A DNA stretch of 64,000 bases, taken from NCBI GenBank assembly GCA_951828385.1, contig OX639973.1, forward strand, positions 4,517,200 to 4,581,199. The letters run 5' to 3'. Below, piece by piece: positions 52,198-60,504 of the stretch. The translations under genes and the position numbers were made by a program. Each line of letters begins with the position of its first letter. Positions within the stretch are counted from its first letter, which is position 1. The notes below the pieces were generated by a model that did not search any database, was not told the DNA's origin, and was given only the letters and a program-made list of their open reading frames with translations. The DNA is from an uncultured Poribacteria bacterium (lineage in GTDB: Bacteria; Poribacteria; WGA-4E; WGA-3G).

Positions 52198-53901
52198 TTA
52201 ACGGCGCCGTTTCGTCCGTTGTGTTTTCCGACTTCGATCGTCATCGTCATCGTCGCTGCTACTGCTCGAACTGCTACGCGATGAACTCGAACTTGATGTC
52301 GTTGGACGCGTCTGGGTTTTTGTAGAAGATGAGCGGCTTACGCTTGATCTTGAACGCGACGCACTCGAGCTTGAGCGACTCACGCTTGATCTCGAACGCG
52401 ACGCACTCGGGCTTGAGCGACTCACGCTTGATCTCGAACTCGAGCTTGAACGGTTCACGCTTGATCTCTCGCGCGATGGACTTGTCGTTGAACGACTTAC
52501 GCTTGATCTCGAACGCGACGCACTTGAATTTGATGTCGTGGTTCTATATTTCGGGCGCGAGTTGCTGCTTGTGCTTGACGAGAACGACCGGTTCGACGAA
52601 GAAGTAGAACGTCTGTAAAGCGGTGTCGTCCGCTGTGTCTCAGACCTTCTGTAGCGATTCACGTCCTGCGTTGTAGCCGTAGAATAACGCCGCTGCTGAT
52701 TGAGTGCCCTCGTTGTACTCCCTGAAGCATAAGTGCTTTTTCGGACGTTGCTTTGCCGGAGTGTTGAGGCAGTAGAAGCACGGGTACGTAGTTTCTGCGT
52801 AATAATTGATTGGCGCGCAACGCGTTCCGTCGTCGCCGGAGTCTGTCGCCGGTGGTTTTCGAGCGTGGTTCGGACGCTCCTCCGTACTGCTGTTCGATTT
52901 TCGCCTCGGTTGTTCACTGATAATCGGCTACGACTGTACTGCCGACGGGTTGTTTCGTGCTGTGCACTCCAGCGATTCAACTGCGTCCGTCGTTGATAGA
53001 CCTTCGGCGTGCCACGGTAGTAACTTTGGTACGAACCGTAATACGGCGAATAGTAGCGGTAGTAAGCACTTGGATAGTAGCCACGGTAGCGTCCGAGATA
53101 CCCACCATAATACGAACGGATTGACAGATAGTGGTGGTCGTAAACCGGGTAACTCCAGCGGAGATAGTAGTCGTAGTCCGTCGCGTAATAGACAGGCCCA
53201 TCGTAAAAGTAGAGGTAAGTGTAACGATGCCACGGACGCCAACGGTAGGTCGGTGTGTAGCGTTGAATGACTCTCACTTTTGGCTGCCTGCGATACGTGG
53301 AAACCTCAAGATACTCTACATCAATCTGCTCGCCACCTTCGGCAACAATATGAAGTTCCATCCATCCATCTTTGACATGACCGACTGCAGGAATTTTAAT
53401 ATGTTCTGAGCGGTTTTTCGCGCGGAGCACAAAAGTGTCGCCGTAACGTGTCTCTTTAGCATTTTCGTCGTAGTAACCGCTGCGTGTTGTTTCGCGTTTC
53501 GTATTACGGATCCAGGCGCGACCTGCGATCGGTTCTTCATAGTCTTCAATTTCTAAACGGTGCGGTTCTCCTCGGTATCGCACTAAAACTTCAATATACT
53601 GTGTCCCTGTCGGAATTTCAAAGAGATATACCGCGCTGGCAATTGCAAATTCGTATTCGTCTGTGTTCTGAGCGTCATTTGCCCAAGCGGTGAGTCGAAC
53701 GCCGTCTTCAAAGCGTGGACTGGCGGTGATCGTCGCATTTCCGCGCTCTATCCACTCATCAACATCGCTTGCAACACGATGCTCGCGACTCAACCGGTCT
53801 GCGTAATAATCGTAATCAGCATTCGCCGGGGTTAACAACCCAGCGATTACAAAACAGCTGATGAGACATGCTACGCTTAAAGTCGAAATCCGGGTCTTCA
53901 T
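52198..53901 (-). CDS. Exported protein with Tyr-rich middle and long Ser/Arg-repeat tail
   Basis: The 567-residue protein has a signal peptide (cleavage near TPANA, residue 28) and a beta-sandwich-like N-terminal domain (about 30-210) with ordered strand patterns. A Tyr-rich stretch follows (about 215-300, many YYxxY), then an Arg/Thr-rich region. The C-terminus of about 150 residues is built of SRSSVSRSS-type repeats, ending in a poly-Asp patch and RKTQRTKRRR. The tail resembles eukaryotic SR domains in composition only; in a secreted bacterial protein it is more likely a charged, flexible wall- or matrix-binding tail. RBS ATAGGAGGAACATTCC is strong. Confidence 0.7.
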   Translation of the reverse strand: MKTRISTLSVACLISCFVIAGLLTPANADYDYYADRLSREHRVASDVDEWIERGNATITASPRFEDGVRLTAWANDAQNTDEYEFAIASAVYLFEIPTGTQYIEVLVRYRGEPHRLEIEDYEEPIAGRAWIRNTKRETTRSGYYDENAKETRYGDTFVLRAKNRSEHIKIPAVGHVKDGWMELHIVAEGGEQIDVEYLEVSTYRRQPKVRVIQRYTPTYRWRPWHRYTYLYFYDGPVYYATDYDYYLRWSYPVYDHHYLSIRSYYGGYLGRYRGYYPSAYYRYYSPYYGSYQSYYRGTPKVYQRRTQLNRWSAQHETTRRQYSRSRLSVNNRGENRTAVRRSVRTTLENHRRQTPATTERVARQSIITQKLRTRASTASTLRQSNVRKSTYASGSTTRALNQQRRYSTATTQDVNRYRRSETQRTTPLYRRSTSSSNRSFSSSTSSNSRPKYRTTTSNSSASRSRSSVSRSTTSPSRERSSVNRSSSSSRSSVSRSSPSASRSRSSVSRSSSSASRSRSSVSRSSSTKTQTRPTTSSSSSSRSSSSSSSDDDDDDRSRKTQRTKRRR

Positions 53902-54283
53902 GGAATGTTCCTCCTATGTTCGTGTCCTTCATTTGGCATTGCCGATAGGTTTTTATACCTATTGCGCGCGGTGCCGCGTGAATGTCAAAACTCCGTTATC
54001 CTCTTAATCGCAAAACTATTATGGAAATAATACAATTTTCTCCAAAAATTGTCAAGAATAATCAAAATTAACTGATTCTTCTCTGACTCCGATGTTCTGA
54101 TCACAATTCCCGGTTTAAGATGGACAGGCTTATCTAACGTGAGTTTGTTAAAAACAAGACTTCGTATTTCTCGTAGGGGGTTTTTGCTTGAGGGTCTTTG
54201 CTTGGGTGTTTCTGCGGATTTCTTCAAGGTCCCCTCGCCCGTAGGATTAGGCGACCTAACCCCTACAATAGTTCCGACACTTT
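53902..54283. repeat. Intergenic gap with a dispersed-repeat copy
   Basis: The stretch 54177-54225 (GGTTTTTGCTTGAGG, then TTTGCTTGGGTGTTTCTGCG) is the same repeat seen near 2474, 62090 and 62157. The short frame at 53985 is not convincing. No gene is supported. Confidence 0.6.
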
Positions 54284-55021
54284 TTAGCTTTTAGGTATGA
54301 GTTTAATACCTCTCTTTTTCGCATGCTCACGGGCAAGTGGTGTAATAATCGCTTGTTTTGCATAAACCAACTCTTGCACATTCGCGTCCAGATTTGAAAT
54401 AGTCGTCGCGCTAATTAGAGGTCTGTCCAAACTCGCGGGTGAGTCGTCTGTTCTCTTCTGAATCGACTCCGCAATCTGCATCGTAGGTACCCATTTAACG
54501 CCAAGTTCGGATAAAACGTTTACATATTCAACCTCAATCGCATTAATTTTTGCGGATGCCGCATTTTGATGACTAAGGGCATCGGGAACTGCTATGACTC
54601 TTTTTCCTTTAGAGAGGGCTTCATACACAAGATAAGTACACGGTGTGTCTACTAACCTTAACGCGAGTTTTGCAGCCATCGGATGCGAGAGAACAGGAAG
54701 CACAATCTGCTGATAAGTCTTCACAAACGTTGCTATATCGGTGAGTGTATCCTCCCGCAGAACGTTCTCTTCGCCAAATATCGCATGAATCGGTTCCGGA
54801 TTTATGACTTTAGTTGCGAGATCGGATAAAATTATTGTAATTTTCCATCCATCTCGCATGCAGGTCTGAAGCTGCTGGAGCGGTTCATCCAATTTGAGTT
54901 GCGTCGCCCCAAAAATAGCGAGTAGTTTTTTCTCGTCTGCAGTGTGCGTAGTGGTAGATGCTTGCGCCTCGAGTACCCTCTCTACGATTTTCCGAATTTG
55001 GTCAATCAGTTCTTGGTTCAT
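54284..55021 (-). CDS. BMC-associated flavoprotein-like protein
   Basis: The 245-residue protein starts with an amphipathic helix (MNQELIDQIRKIVERVL) of the type used as encapsulation peptide in microcompartment enzymes, then a linker. A flavoprotein (HFCD)-like Rossmann domain follows (KKLLAIFGATQLKLDEPLQ, IVLPVLSHPMAAKLALRLVDTP, SKGKRVIAVPDALSHQNAAS). It ends AIITPLAREHAKKRGIKLIP, a tail seen in other BMC-locus proteins. It follows pduL by 24 bases. Encapsulation and cofactor are inferred. Confidence 0.7.
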   Translation of the reverse strand: MNQELIDQIRKIVERVLEAQASTTTHTADEKKLLAIFGATQLKLDEPLQQLQTCMRDGWKITIILSDLATKVINPEPIHAIFGEENVLREDTLTDIATFVKTYQQIVLPVLSHPMAAKLALRLVDTPCTYLVYEALSKGKRVIAVPDALSHQNAASAKINAIEVEYVNVLSELGVKWVPTMQIAESIQKRTDDSPASLDRPLISATTISNLDANVQELVYAKQAIITPLAREHAKKRGIKLIPKS

Positions 55022-55045
55022 GTTGTTTCAAAGTATACGGAGTAC

Positions 55046-55750
55046 CTAACGTACGATTTCAACAGGTTCGCCACCGTTCAAACCTGCGGCATTGGAATCA
55101 TCGGTATCTAAGTGCATCTGAAGCACATAACTTTCATGAATTTTCGGACGAACATTTTCAAGGGTCAGAGCACGTTCACCCGGGAAGTGTACCTTTAGAA
55201 GCTCTCCGTCGCGAATATTGAGCGCGTCAGCATCGCTCGGTGTCATGTGGATATGCCGTGTCGCGCAGATGGCACCTTCCTCTAAATAGACACTTCCTGC
55301 GGGCCCGATGAGGGTAATAGGTTCCGCACCTGCAAGATCGCCTGAGTCTCGAATAGGAGGGCTTAACCCGAGCCGAATCGCTTCGGTTTGGGCGACTTCT
55401 ACTTGCGAGTAATCCCGCACGGGGCCAAGGATACGAACAGCTTCAATAGCGCGCATCCGCTTTCCGACGATGGTCAATGTTTCGTTCGCAGCGAACGCTT
55501 CGGGTTGATAGAGAGGCGCATAGACAGTGAGTTGGTGTCCGGCACCGTAGAGAATCTCAAGGTGTTCTTGCGTTACATGGGCATGTCGTGCGGAAACACC
55601 CACCGGAATTTGCTGCTGCTGTGTGACGGCATCACAGGCGCGACTTCCGGCATCACAACTTCTCAAAGCACAACCACTACACGCTTGGTCCGTCGTCAGT
55701 CTATTCACGACACGGCGGGTAATCAATTCAACAAGGGCACGGTCTGGCAT
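55046..55750 (-). CDS. pduL: Phosphate propanoyltransferase PduL
   Basis: The 234-residue protein contains the PduL double domain with zinc ligands in VGVSARHAHVT and ATRHIHMTPSDA and the conserved GPAGSVYLEEGAICA and MHLDTDDSNAAG. It converts acyl-CoA and phosphate to acyl phosphate inside microcompartments, recycling CoA. An amphipathic N-terminal helix (PDRALVELITRRVVNRL) looks like an encapsulation peptide. Between them is an unusual four-Cys stretch (CSGCALRSCDAGSRAC), not typical of PduL and possibly metal-binding. Neighbours are a BMC shell gene upstream and a flavoprotein downstream. Confidence 0.9.
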   Translation of the reverse strand: MPDRALVELITRRVVNRLTTDQACSGCALRSCDAGSRACDAVTQQQQIPVGVSARHAHVTQEHLEILYGAGHQLTVYAPLYQPEAFAANETLTIVGKRMRAIEAVRILGPVRDYSQVEVAQTEAIRLGLSPPIRDSGDLAGAEPITLIGPAGSVYLEEGAICATRHIHMTPSDADALNIRDGELLKVHFPGERALTLENVRPKIHESYVLQMHLDTDDSNAAGLNGGEPVEIVR

Positions 55751-55824
55751 CTATGATTCGCCTTTTCTGTTAGGATATTCCAAACGTTCTTAGGCAACGT
55801 ATGGTCAATCCATTTACGAATAGT

Positions 55825-56100
55825 TTACGCTTTCTTTAAGATAGTTTCGACTTCAGCATGTGGACGTGGAATGACATGAACAGAAACAACTTCGCCGACG
55901 CGTGCAGCGGCTTCTGCCCCCGCATCCGTTGCAGCTTTCACTGCACCGACATCACCACGCACCATGACGGTCACGTAACCGCCACCGACTTGCTCGTAAC
56001 CGACGAGTTGGACATTCGCCGCTTTCACCATTGCATCAGCAGCTTCAATACTCCCAACCAAGCCTCTCGTTTCAACTAAACCCAATGCATCTCCGGTCAT
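55825..56100 (-). CDS. Microcompartment shell protein, BMC-H (EutM/PduA-like)
   Basis: The 91-residue protein is one BMC domain: [44 protein letters not shown], then [13 protein letters not shown]. Hexamers of this protein tile the facets of the shell. RBS AGGAGG is present. With only one shell gene, pduL and a flavoprotein, the pentamer (EutN/CcmL) and signature enzyme needed for a full compartment must be elsewhere. Confidence 0.95.
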   Translation of the reverse strand: MTGDALGLVETRGLVGSIEAADAMVKAANVQLVGYEQVGGGYVTVMVRGDVGAVKAATDAGAEAAARVGEVVSVHVIPRPHAEVETILKKA

Positions 56101-56214
56101 ATTAATTCTTGTAGCCTCCTATTGAAAATCCAGGCAAAAATAAAAGTAAATCTTCGCGCACAAAAATTGAGGGCAGTCCAGCGAAACGCTAAACACCACA
56201 CTCTTTAAAGTATA

Positions 56215-57102
56215 TCACAATCTTCCGATTTTTTCAAGTAAAAAACCAAAGACATGATTATGCCCTTTACTGACATCTTTTTCTGCTTTGTCAACTTCAC
56301 CCAATTTTTGGTGAACAAAAGCGCGCCAGTAATAGACCTGTATGAGGGCATTCGGTTCGCCTTGCCATGTCTGAATTGCGTCTGTGAGAAGTTCTATAGT
56401 GTATCTATAATCTTGAGTTGCTGACGCATGTTCTCCCAAATGTGTGTAAGTCTCGGCACGACTGATATAGGCACCGGCGAAACGCGGCTCCAAAGCAATG
56501 GCTTGGTTGAGATCCGCCAATGCGACCTTTAAATGCCTCTTATCACCTTGCGTGGAAAGTTGGAGGTAGACGTTGCCGCGGGCGTAGTACGCCGTCAGAG
56601 TCGGTTGGTGCTTAATTACAGTATCGTAATCGGCGAGCGCATTCTGAACATTGCCGCCCTCAAAGTAGGTTTCCGCACGTTTCTGCATGACAGAGGCGTT
56701 CCATCTTCTTTTAAGCGAGGCAGAGTAGTCTTCAATAGCGCGTTGCATGTCGCCTAACGATTGATATGCATCACCGCGGCTTGCGTAGGCATCGGCTTGA
56801 TATCTTTTGAGTTTTAACGTTTCGGTGTAATCTGCGATAGCGGTTTCGTACTGTGCAGAGCGGTAGTAAGCGAGTCCGCGTTTCACATAAGCTTCAGCAT
56901 ACTTTGGCTCAATCTCAATCGCACGTGTAAACGCTTTGATCGCTTGTGGAAGTTGCCATGATCTCAGCGATGCTGTTCCCTCTTGAACGTATATCTGTGC
57001 TTGCCGGTCCATGCCTTTTATCGCGTCCCACGTTACAAAGCGAGAGGCGAGAAGGATGGTGAGGATCAGTACAGGGGTCATGATGTAAATGAGTGGTCGC
57101 AT
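56215..57102 (-). CDS. Membrane-anchored TPR protein
   Basis: The 295-residue protein starts with a membrane helix (PLIYIMTPVLILTILLA). It continues with about six tetratricopeptide repeats: A..AF.RAIEIEPKYAEAYVKRGLAYY, then AIADYTETLKLK, AIEDYSASLK, ALADYDTVIK, ALADLNQAIALEPRFAGAYISR. TPRs mediate protein contacts. It is the last gene of a three-gene minus-strand run with the phosphoesterase and the peptidase. Confidence 0.82.
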   Translation of the reverse strand: MRPLIYIMTPVLILTILLASRFVTWDAIKGMDRQAQIYVQEGTASLRSWQLPQAIKAFTRAIEIEPKYAEAYVKRGLAYYRSAQYETAIADYTETLKLKRYQADAYASRGDAYQSLGDMQRAIEDYSASLKRRWNASVMQKRAETYFEGGNVQNALADYDTVIKHQPTLTAYYARGNVYLQLSTQGDKRHLKVALADLNQAIALEPRFAGAYISRAETYTHLGEHASATQDYRYTIELLTDAIQTWQGEPNALIQVYYWRAFVHQKLGEVDKAEKDVSKGHNHVFGFLLEKIGRL

Positions 57103-57114
57103 GATGTGGGGCTG

Positions 57115-58113
57115 TTAGTCAGATTTCGGTTTTCCAGCTTTGTCGTACAGATGATGAATATTCACCCCTAACTTCAGCGCGTGGACGGAGGTGTATGTTT
57201 CTGATAGGTCAATTTCAATATAAGTTGGGATGCCGGGCAAGCCGCTATAGCCCGTTGAAAAAATGAGTTGATTGTTACCGAATGTCGCTATACCGTCTCT
57301 GACGTTTTGTGACGGAAAATAATGAATCGGGGTATGTCCGACAATAAGGAGATTGGCGTGGAGGGTTTCAAGAAAAGTTTTTATATGTCTTAAAGTGTAT
57401 CCACCACTATACGCGATAGTAGGACGATGCCAGAGAAGTTCTTCAACGGTTTTAGGGCTCGGATTAACGAGATCCGTAAGACTGGTGATGAAACGCGGGG
57501 GACCGGCGTGAATACCGACAAAACCGTTTTTTGCGATAACAACCGTTGGTAAATTGACAAGGAATTCGTAGTGAGCATCCGTCATTCTCTCAATGAAATT
57601 GAATTGCTCATAATAGGAGCCGAGGTGGCTATCGTACAATAAACGAATGAATCGTTCTCGGTTTTCTGTTGTCATCCCCTGTTTCTTCAGCATCGCGTAC
57701 GCATCTGCAGCGGCAAATTCGTGGTTACCTCGGAGGTAGATGAGTCTTTTGCCTTTATCGCCGAGTTGTTTTTGGAGTTCCATAACCCGGTCAACAATTA
57801 AAGTATCACCAAAAGGCGGGTGTCTCGGTTCATCTGGCTTATAGTCAATTGCGTCACCGAGTATCAATCCGTAGACATCTTCATCCGCTTGAATCCGCTC
57901 GACAAGTTTTGTGAGTCGCAACCATTGATTAAAGTCGTCCCAATGGGCATGCAGATCGGAAACGATGTAGACAGTGCCATGGTCCGGTAGAACAAGGACA
58001 TGTCCGTCGCGCGTGAGTTGATCAGGGTACTGTGAGAGTTGTTTCGGTTGTGCTATCGCCACGGCAGCGAGACAAATAAAACAGAGGGCAATGTAAATCA
58101 GCGAGGTATTCAT
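57115..58113 (-). CDS. Exported metallophosphoesterase
   Basis: The 332-residue protein has a signal peptide (cleavage after AAVAIA, about residue 21) and a calcineurin-like phosphoesterase core with all metal motifs: YIVSDLHAHWDD, LILGDAIDYK, LRGNHEFAAAD, IVGHTPIHY, plus GIHAGPP. It resembles Ser/Thr phosphatase or Ap4A-hydrolase types. Substrate unknown; periplasmic location inferred. It overlaps neither neighbour (5 bases to the peptidase, 12 to the TPR gene), so an operon is likely. Confidence 0.85.
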   Translation of the reverse strand: MNTSLIYIALCFICLAAVAIAQPKQLSQYPDQLTRDGHVLVLPDHGTVYIVSDLHAHWDDFNQWLRLTKLVERIQADEDVYGLILGDAIDYKPDEPRHPPFGDTLIVDRVMELQKQLGDKGKRLIYLRGNHEFAAADAYAMLKKQGMTTENRERFIRLLYDSHLGSYYEQFNFIERMTDAHYEFLVNLPTVVIAKNGFVGIHAGPPRFITSLTDLVNPSPKTVEELLWHRPTIAYSGGYTLRHIKTFLETLHANLLIVGHTPIHYFPSQNVRDGIATFGNNQLIFSTGYSGLPGIPTYIEIDLSETYTSVHALKLGVNIHHLYDKAGKPKSD

Positions 58114-58118
58114 GAGTG

Positions 58119-59027
58119 TTAAGTCCTGAAGAATGTATCCACGGTATCTTCTTGTTGTGCGAGTTTATTGAGGTGCCGTTGTCTACGATTCCGGCGGACC
58201 AGGTAACCGAGGAGTGCTAACCCGCCGAGACCGCCCCAGAAAAAGTAGGAATTGGAGAAGAGGGATGCCCATCGGTAACGTTCCGCCAATGATTCACGCC
58301 AAAGGACATCAAAAGTCGCAAGATCCCATCCAACTACGGCTTCAAAAGCGGTATTGAAGTTGTTACCTGTATGGAGTTCCGAAATAAGCGCAAACAGCAC
58401 ATCCCTACCTTTGACTTCAACCAGCCAACGGACGGCATCTTGGCTCTGGGCGTATGCCAAATCCGCACCGGCTTGTGAACGTGGGAAACCTCGCGTGAGT
58501 TCTTGAAGCGGTAAGATAGATTTAGAGAAAATATGCTTTAGCAACGTTTCGTGACGACTCGGCACCCATTCCTCGGCAAAGTAGATCGCGATGCCTTCTA
58601 TAAACCACAGCGGGATTTCTTTGACGGCTTTGCGGGTACACTGTCCGAAGAGCACATGCGCGATTTCGTGCCGAAGCACTTGTACTAACTGCAGTTTCGC
58701 CAGGGCAATGTGTTGCGGGTTTTGAATAACGATACGTCTGCTTAACGGGAAGGCGCAACCGACTGCCCAATCCTGAATTGGGGCGTGAACGGAAGCCTGA
58801 AATTCTTCTGCTGTATCGCAGACCCAGATATCAATCATTCCTGCCGGAATACGGTCTGTTAATTGTGGCAGTTCGGCATAGAAATCCTCAGCAATCTGAA
58901 GAATTGACGTTGGATCTGCTGTGCCTTCTTGATAGTAGACCCGGAAATGTTTGCTTTCCACCGACTCCCACGTGGCAGATGCTGAAAAAATGGGCAGTAT
59001 CAATAAAAGGAACACAAAACTCTTCAT
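58119..59027 (-). CDS. Peptidase MA-like gluzincin with C-terminal membrane anchor
   Basis: The 302-residue protein has a signal peptide (FSASA, about residue 18) and an N-terminal domain (SKHFRVYYQEG, AEDFYAELPQLTDRI). The zinc motif is VLRHEIAHVLFG (HExxH), followed by a downstream acidic ligand in PLWFIEGIAIYFAEEW, the gluzincin pattern of the peptidase MA family. A C-terminal membrane helix (WGGLGGLALLGYLV) and basic cytoplasmic end suggest anchoring with the protease domain outside. First gene of the operon with phosphoesterase and TPR protein. Confidence 0.82.
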   Translation of the reverse strand: MKSFVFLLLILPIFSASATWESVESKHFRVYYQEGTADPTSILQIAEDFYAELPQLTDRIPAGMIDIWVCDTAEEFQASVHAPIQDWAVGCAFPLSRRIVIQNPQHIALAKLQLVQVLRHEIAHVLFGQCTRKAVKEIPLWFIEGIAIYFAEEWVPSRHETLLKHIFSKSILPLQELTRGFPRSQAGADLAYAQSQDAVRWLVEVKGRDVLFALISELHTGNNFNTAFEAVVGWDLATFDVLWRESLAERYRWASLFSNSYFFWGGLGGLALLGYLVRRNRRQRHLNKLAQQEDTVDTFFRT

Positions 59028-59083
59028 AATCTTTCTATTTCAAGGGAAGTGAGTTAATAACCGCATACATTTTGAATTGTGAT

Positions 59084-59203
59084 AGGACTTACGCATGCCG
59101 CTCTTTTGTACCACAAACTGTCAGTTTGTGACACAAGAACGCTGTGTTTTCCGAAAAATTTCATCTAACAGAACAGGCTACCGTCAAAATTGCGTAAGTC
59201 CTG
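59084..59203. mobile_element. 120-bp MITE with 12-bp perfect terminal inverted repeats
   Basis: AGGACTTACGCA (59084-59095) and TGCGTAAGTCCT (59191-59202) are perfect inverted repeats. TTGTGAT occurs directly outside both ends (59077-59083 and 59204-59210), which fits a 7-bp target duplication with one extra base at the right end. The interior contains copy 3 of the covarying hairpin repeat. No coding capacity. Single ends occur at 6482 and 63406. Confidence 0.8.
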
Positions 59204-59221
59204 TTGTGATTTGTATGCCAT

Positions 59222-60478
59222 CTAAGGATCTACAACAGTGCCCATAAATAGTAGGGTTTTTGTCTCATTATCACGAATCGCGAAGAAGAAAGGTCTGTTT
59301 GCCATGAACGCCGGTGGCGCACTGGTTGCGCGAATCCCAACACTAGTTACTGCTGCGGCTTCAGTGCCTTCTTCATTGACTTCGACGACGGCTTTATGGA
59401 GCACTTCTCCGATATACAAGTTTTGACCCAAAGCCTCTAAATCTGCCATCCGACTGAAATCTGCAAGCCCCGGTGCAAACGCGATACCCATACCGAGGGA
59501 GTGCAGCGGGGTGTTAAGCGTTTTTTCATATTCCAACTTAAATTTAGGCATGCTGAGGAATACTTCTTGTTCGCGAAACTGCGACACCCAACGCTCCCAA
59601 TTCTCAGTGTTTAAACCCTCTAAAAAGGTGTTGAGGTCAGACTCACGATACGGAAGGAAGATGTACATACTTATGCGTCCATCGCCGTAAGGAAGACTAA
59701 TCGCTTGGAACTTTGCTTCATGGTTTTCATAGTACGAATAATCACCTGTCCTTGTCATCATAGGGACCTGCTCTTCGTCACCAGTTGCAAGATAAAAAGT
59801 GCTGTCGCGCGTGCGTGACGGGTCGAATTCTGTCTGCCACGTCCCTTTGAAATAGATGGCGTTAATCAGAAATAACACCATATCCGGATTGATTTCATCA
59901 AGGATTTTTGTAATTTTGCCGTTGGTATTGGTGTTTACCCACTGATTAATTGTTGGTAGCGTGTTTGGGTCCGTAAAATCTAATGTTGAGACCGCCGCTC
60001 CGAAATATTCGGTGTTTCGCTGCAGAAAATCCTGCTTGAACGGAACATCTTGGCGTGCCCAGAGTGAATTTGCAATCGTAAGCACCACTTTCGGGTCTGA
60101 TGTTTGGAGCGCATGGCGCAATCCGGCATAACCGGTGTTTATTGATTCAGAGTCTAACTGTTGTAGATACAGCGTATTCGTCATCGCTTGCTCAGTTTCA
60201 CCGGCTGCTCCGTTTAACGTCATTGCCAAAGCAATAGAAATACTGAGGGGTGAGATAAAAATATTTTGATCTTGCTCAATTTTACGAATGTCATTGAACA
60301 GATCAAAACCGAATTGTGTATTTGCCGTGACGACGTTTGTATCAATAGAAACAGTTTCAGGCGCGTCTTGTCCCTCATCACCAAAGATAGCACTAAGATT
60401 ATTACATCCAGCAAATATTAGCGAAACCAGACATATCAAGCATAGAAAAGATTTCCCGCTTGTCTGTTTCTTATACAT
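59222..60478 (-). CDS. Serpin-family protease inhibitor, lipoprotein
   Basis: The 418-residue protein has a lipoprotein signal (IFAGC, Cys25) and a complete serpin domain: NIFISPLSISIALAMTLNGA, LINAIYFKGTWQTEFD, SMPKFKLEYE, and the hinge VNEEGTEAAAVTS of the reactive-centre loop. It continues to RPFFFAIRDNETKTLLFMGTV. The Gly/Ala-rich hinge indicates an inhibitory serpin. The loop segment VGIRATSAPPAF places the scissile bond near Arg-Ala or Thr-Ser, but this is uncertain. Being surface-anchored, it may block foreign or host proteases. RBS CGGAGAAAATAA. Confidence 0.92.
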   Translation of the reverse strand: MYKKQTSGKSFLCLICLVSLIFAGCNNLSAIFGDEGQDAPETVSIDTNVVTANTQFGFDLFNDIRKIEQDQNIFISPLSISIALAMTLNGAAGETEQAMTNTLYLQQLDSESINTGYAGLRHALQTSDPKVVLTIANSLWARQDVPFKQDFLQRNTEYFGAAVSTLDFTDPNTLPTINQWVNTNTNGKITKILDEINPDMVLFLINAIYFKGTWQTEFDPSRTRDSTFYLATGDEEQVPMMTRTGDYSYYENHEAKFQAISLPYGDGRISMYIFLPYRESDLNTFLEGLNTENWERWVSQFREQEVFLSMPKFKLEYEKTLNTPLHSLGMGIAFAPGLADFSRMADLEALGQNLYIGEVLHKAVVEVNEEGTEAAAVTSVGIRATSAPPAFMANRPFFFAIRDNETKTLLFMGTVVDP

Positions 60479-60504
60479 TTATTTTCTCCGTTTCAAGAGA
60501 TCGT

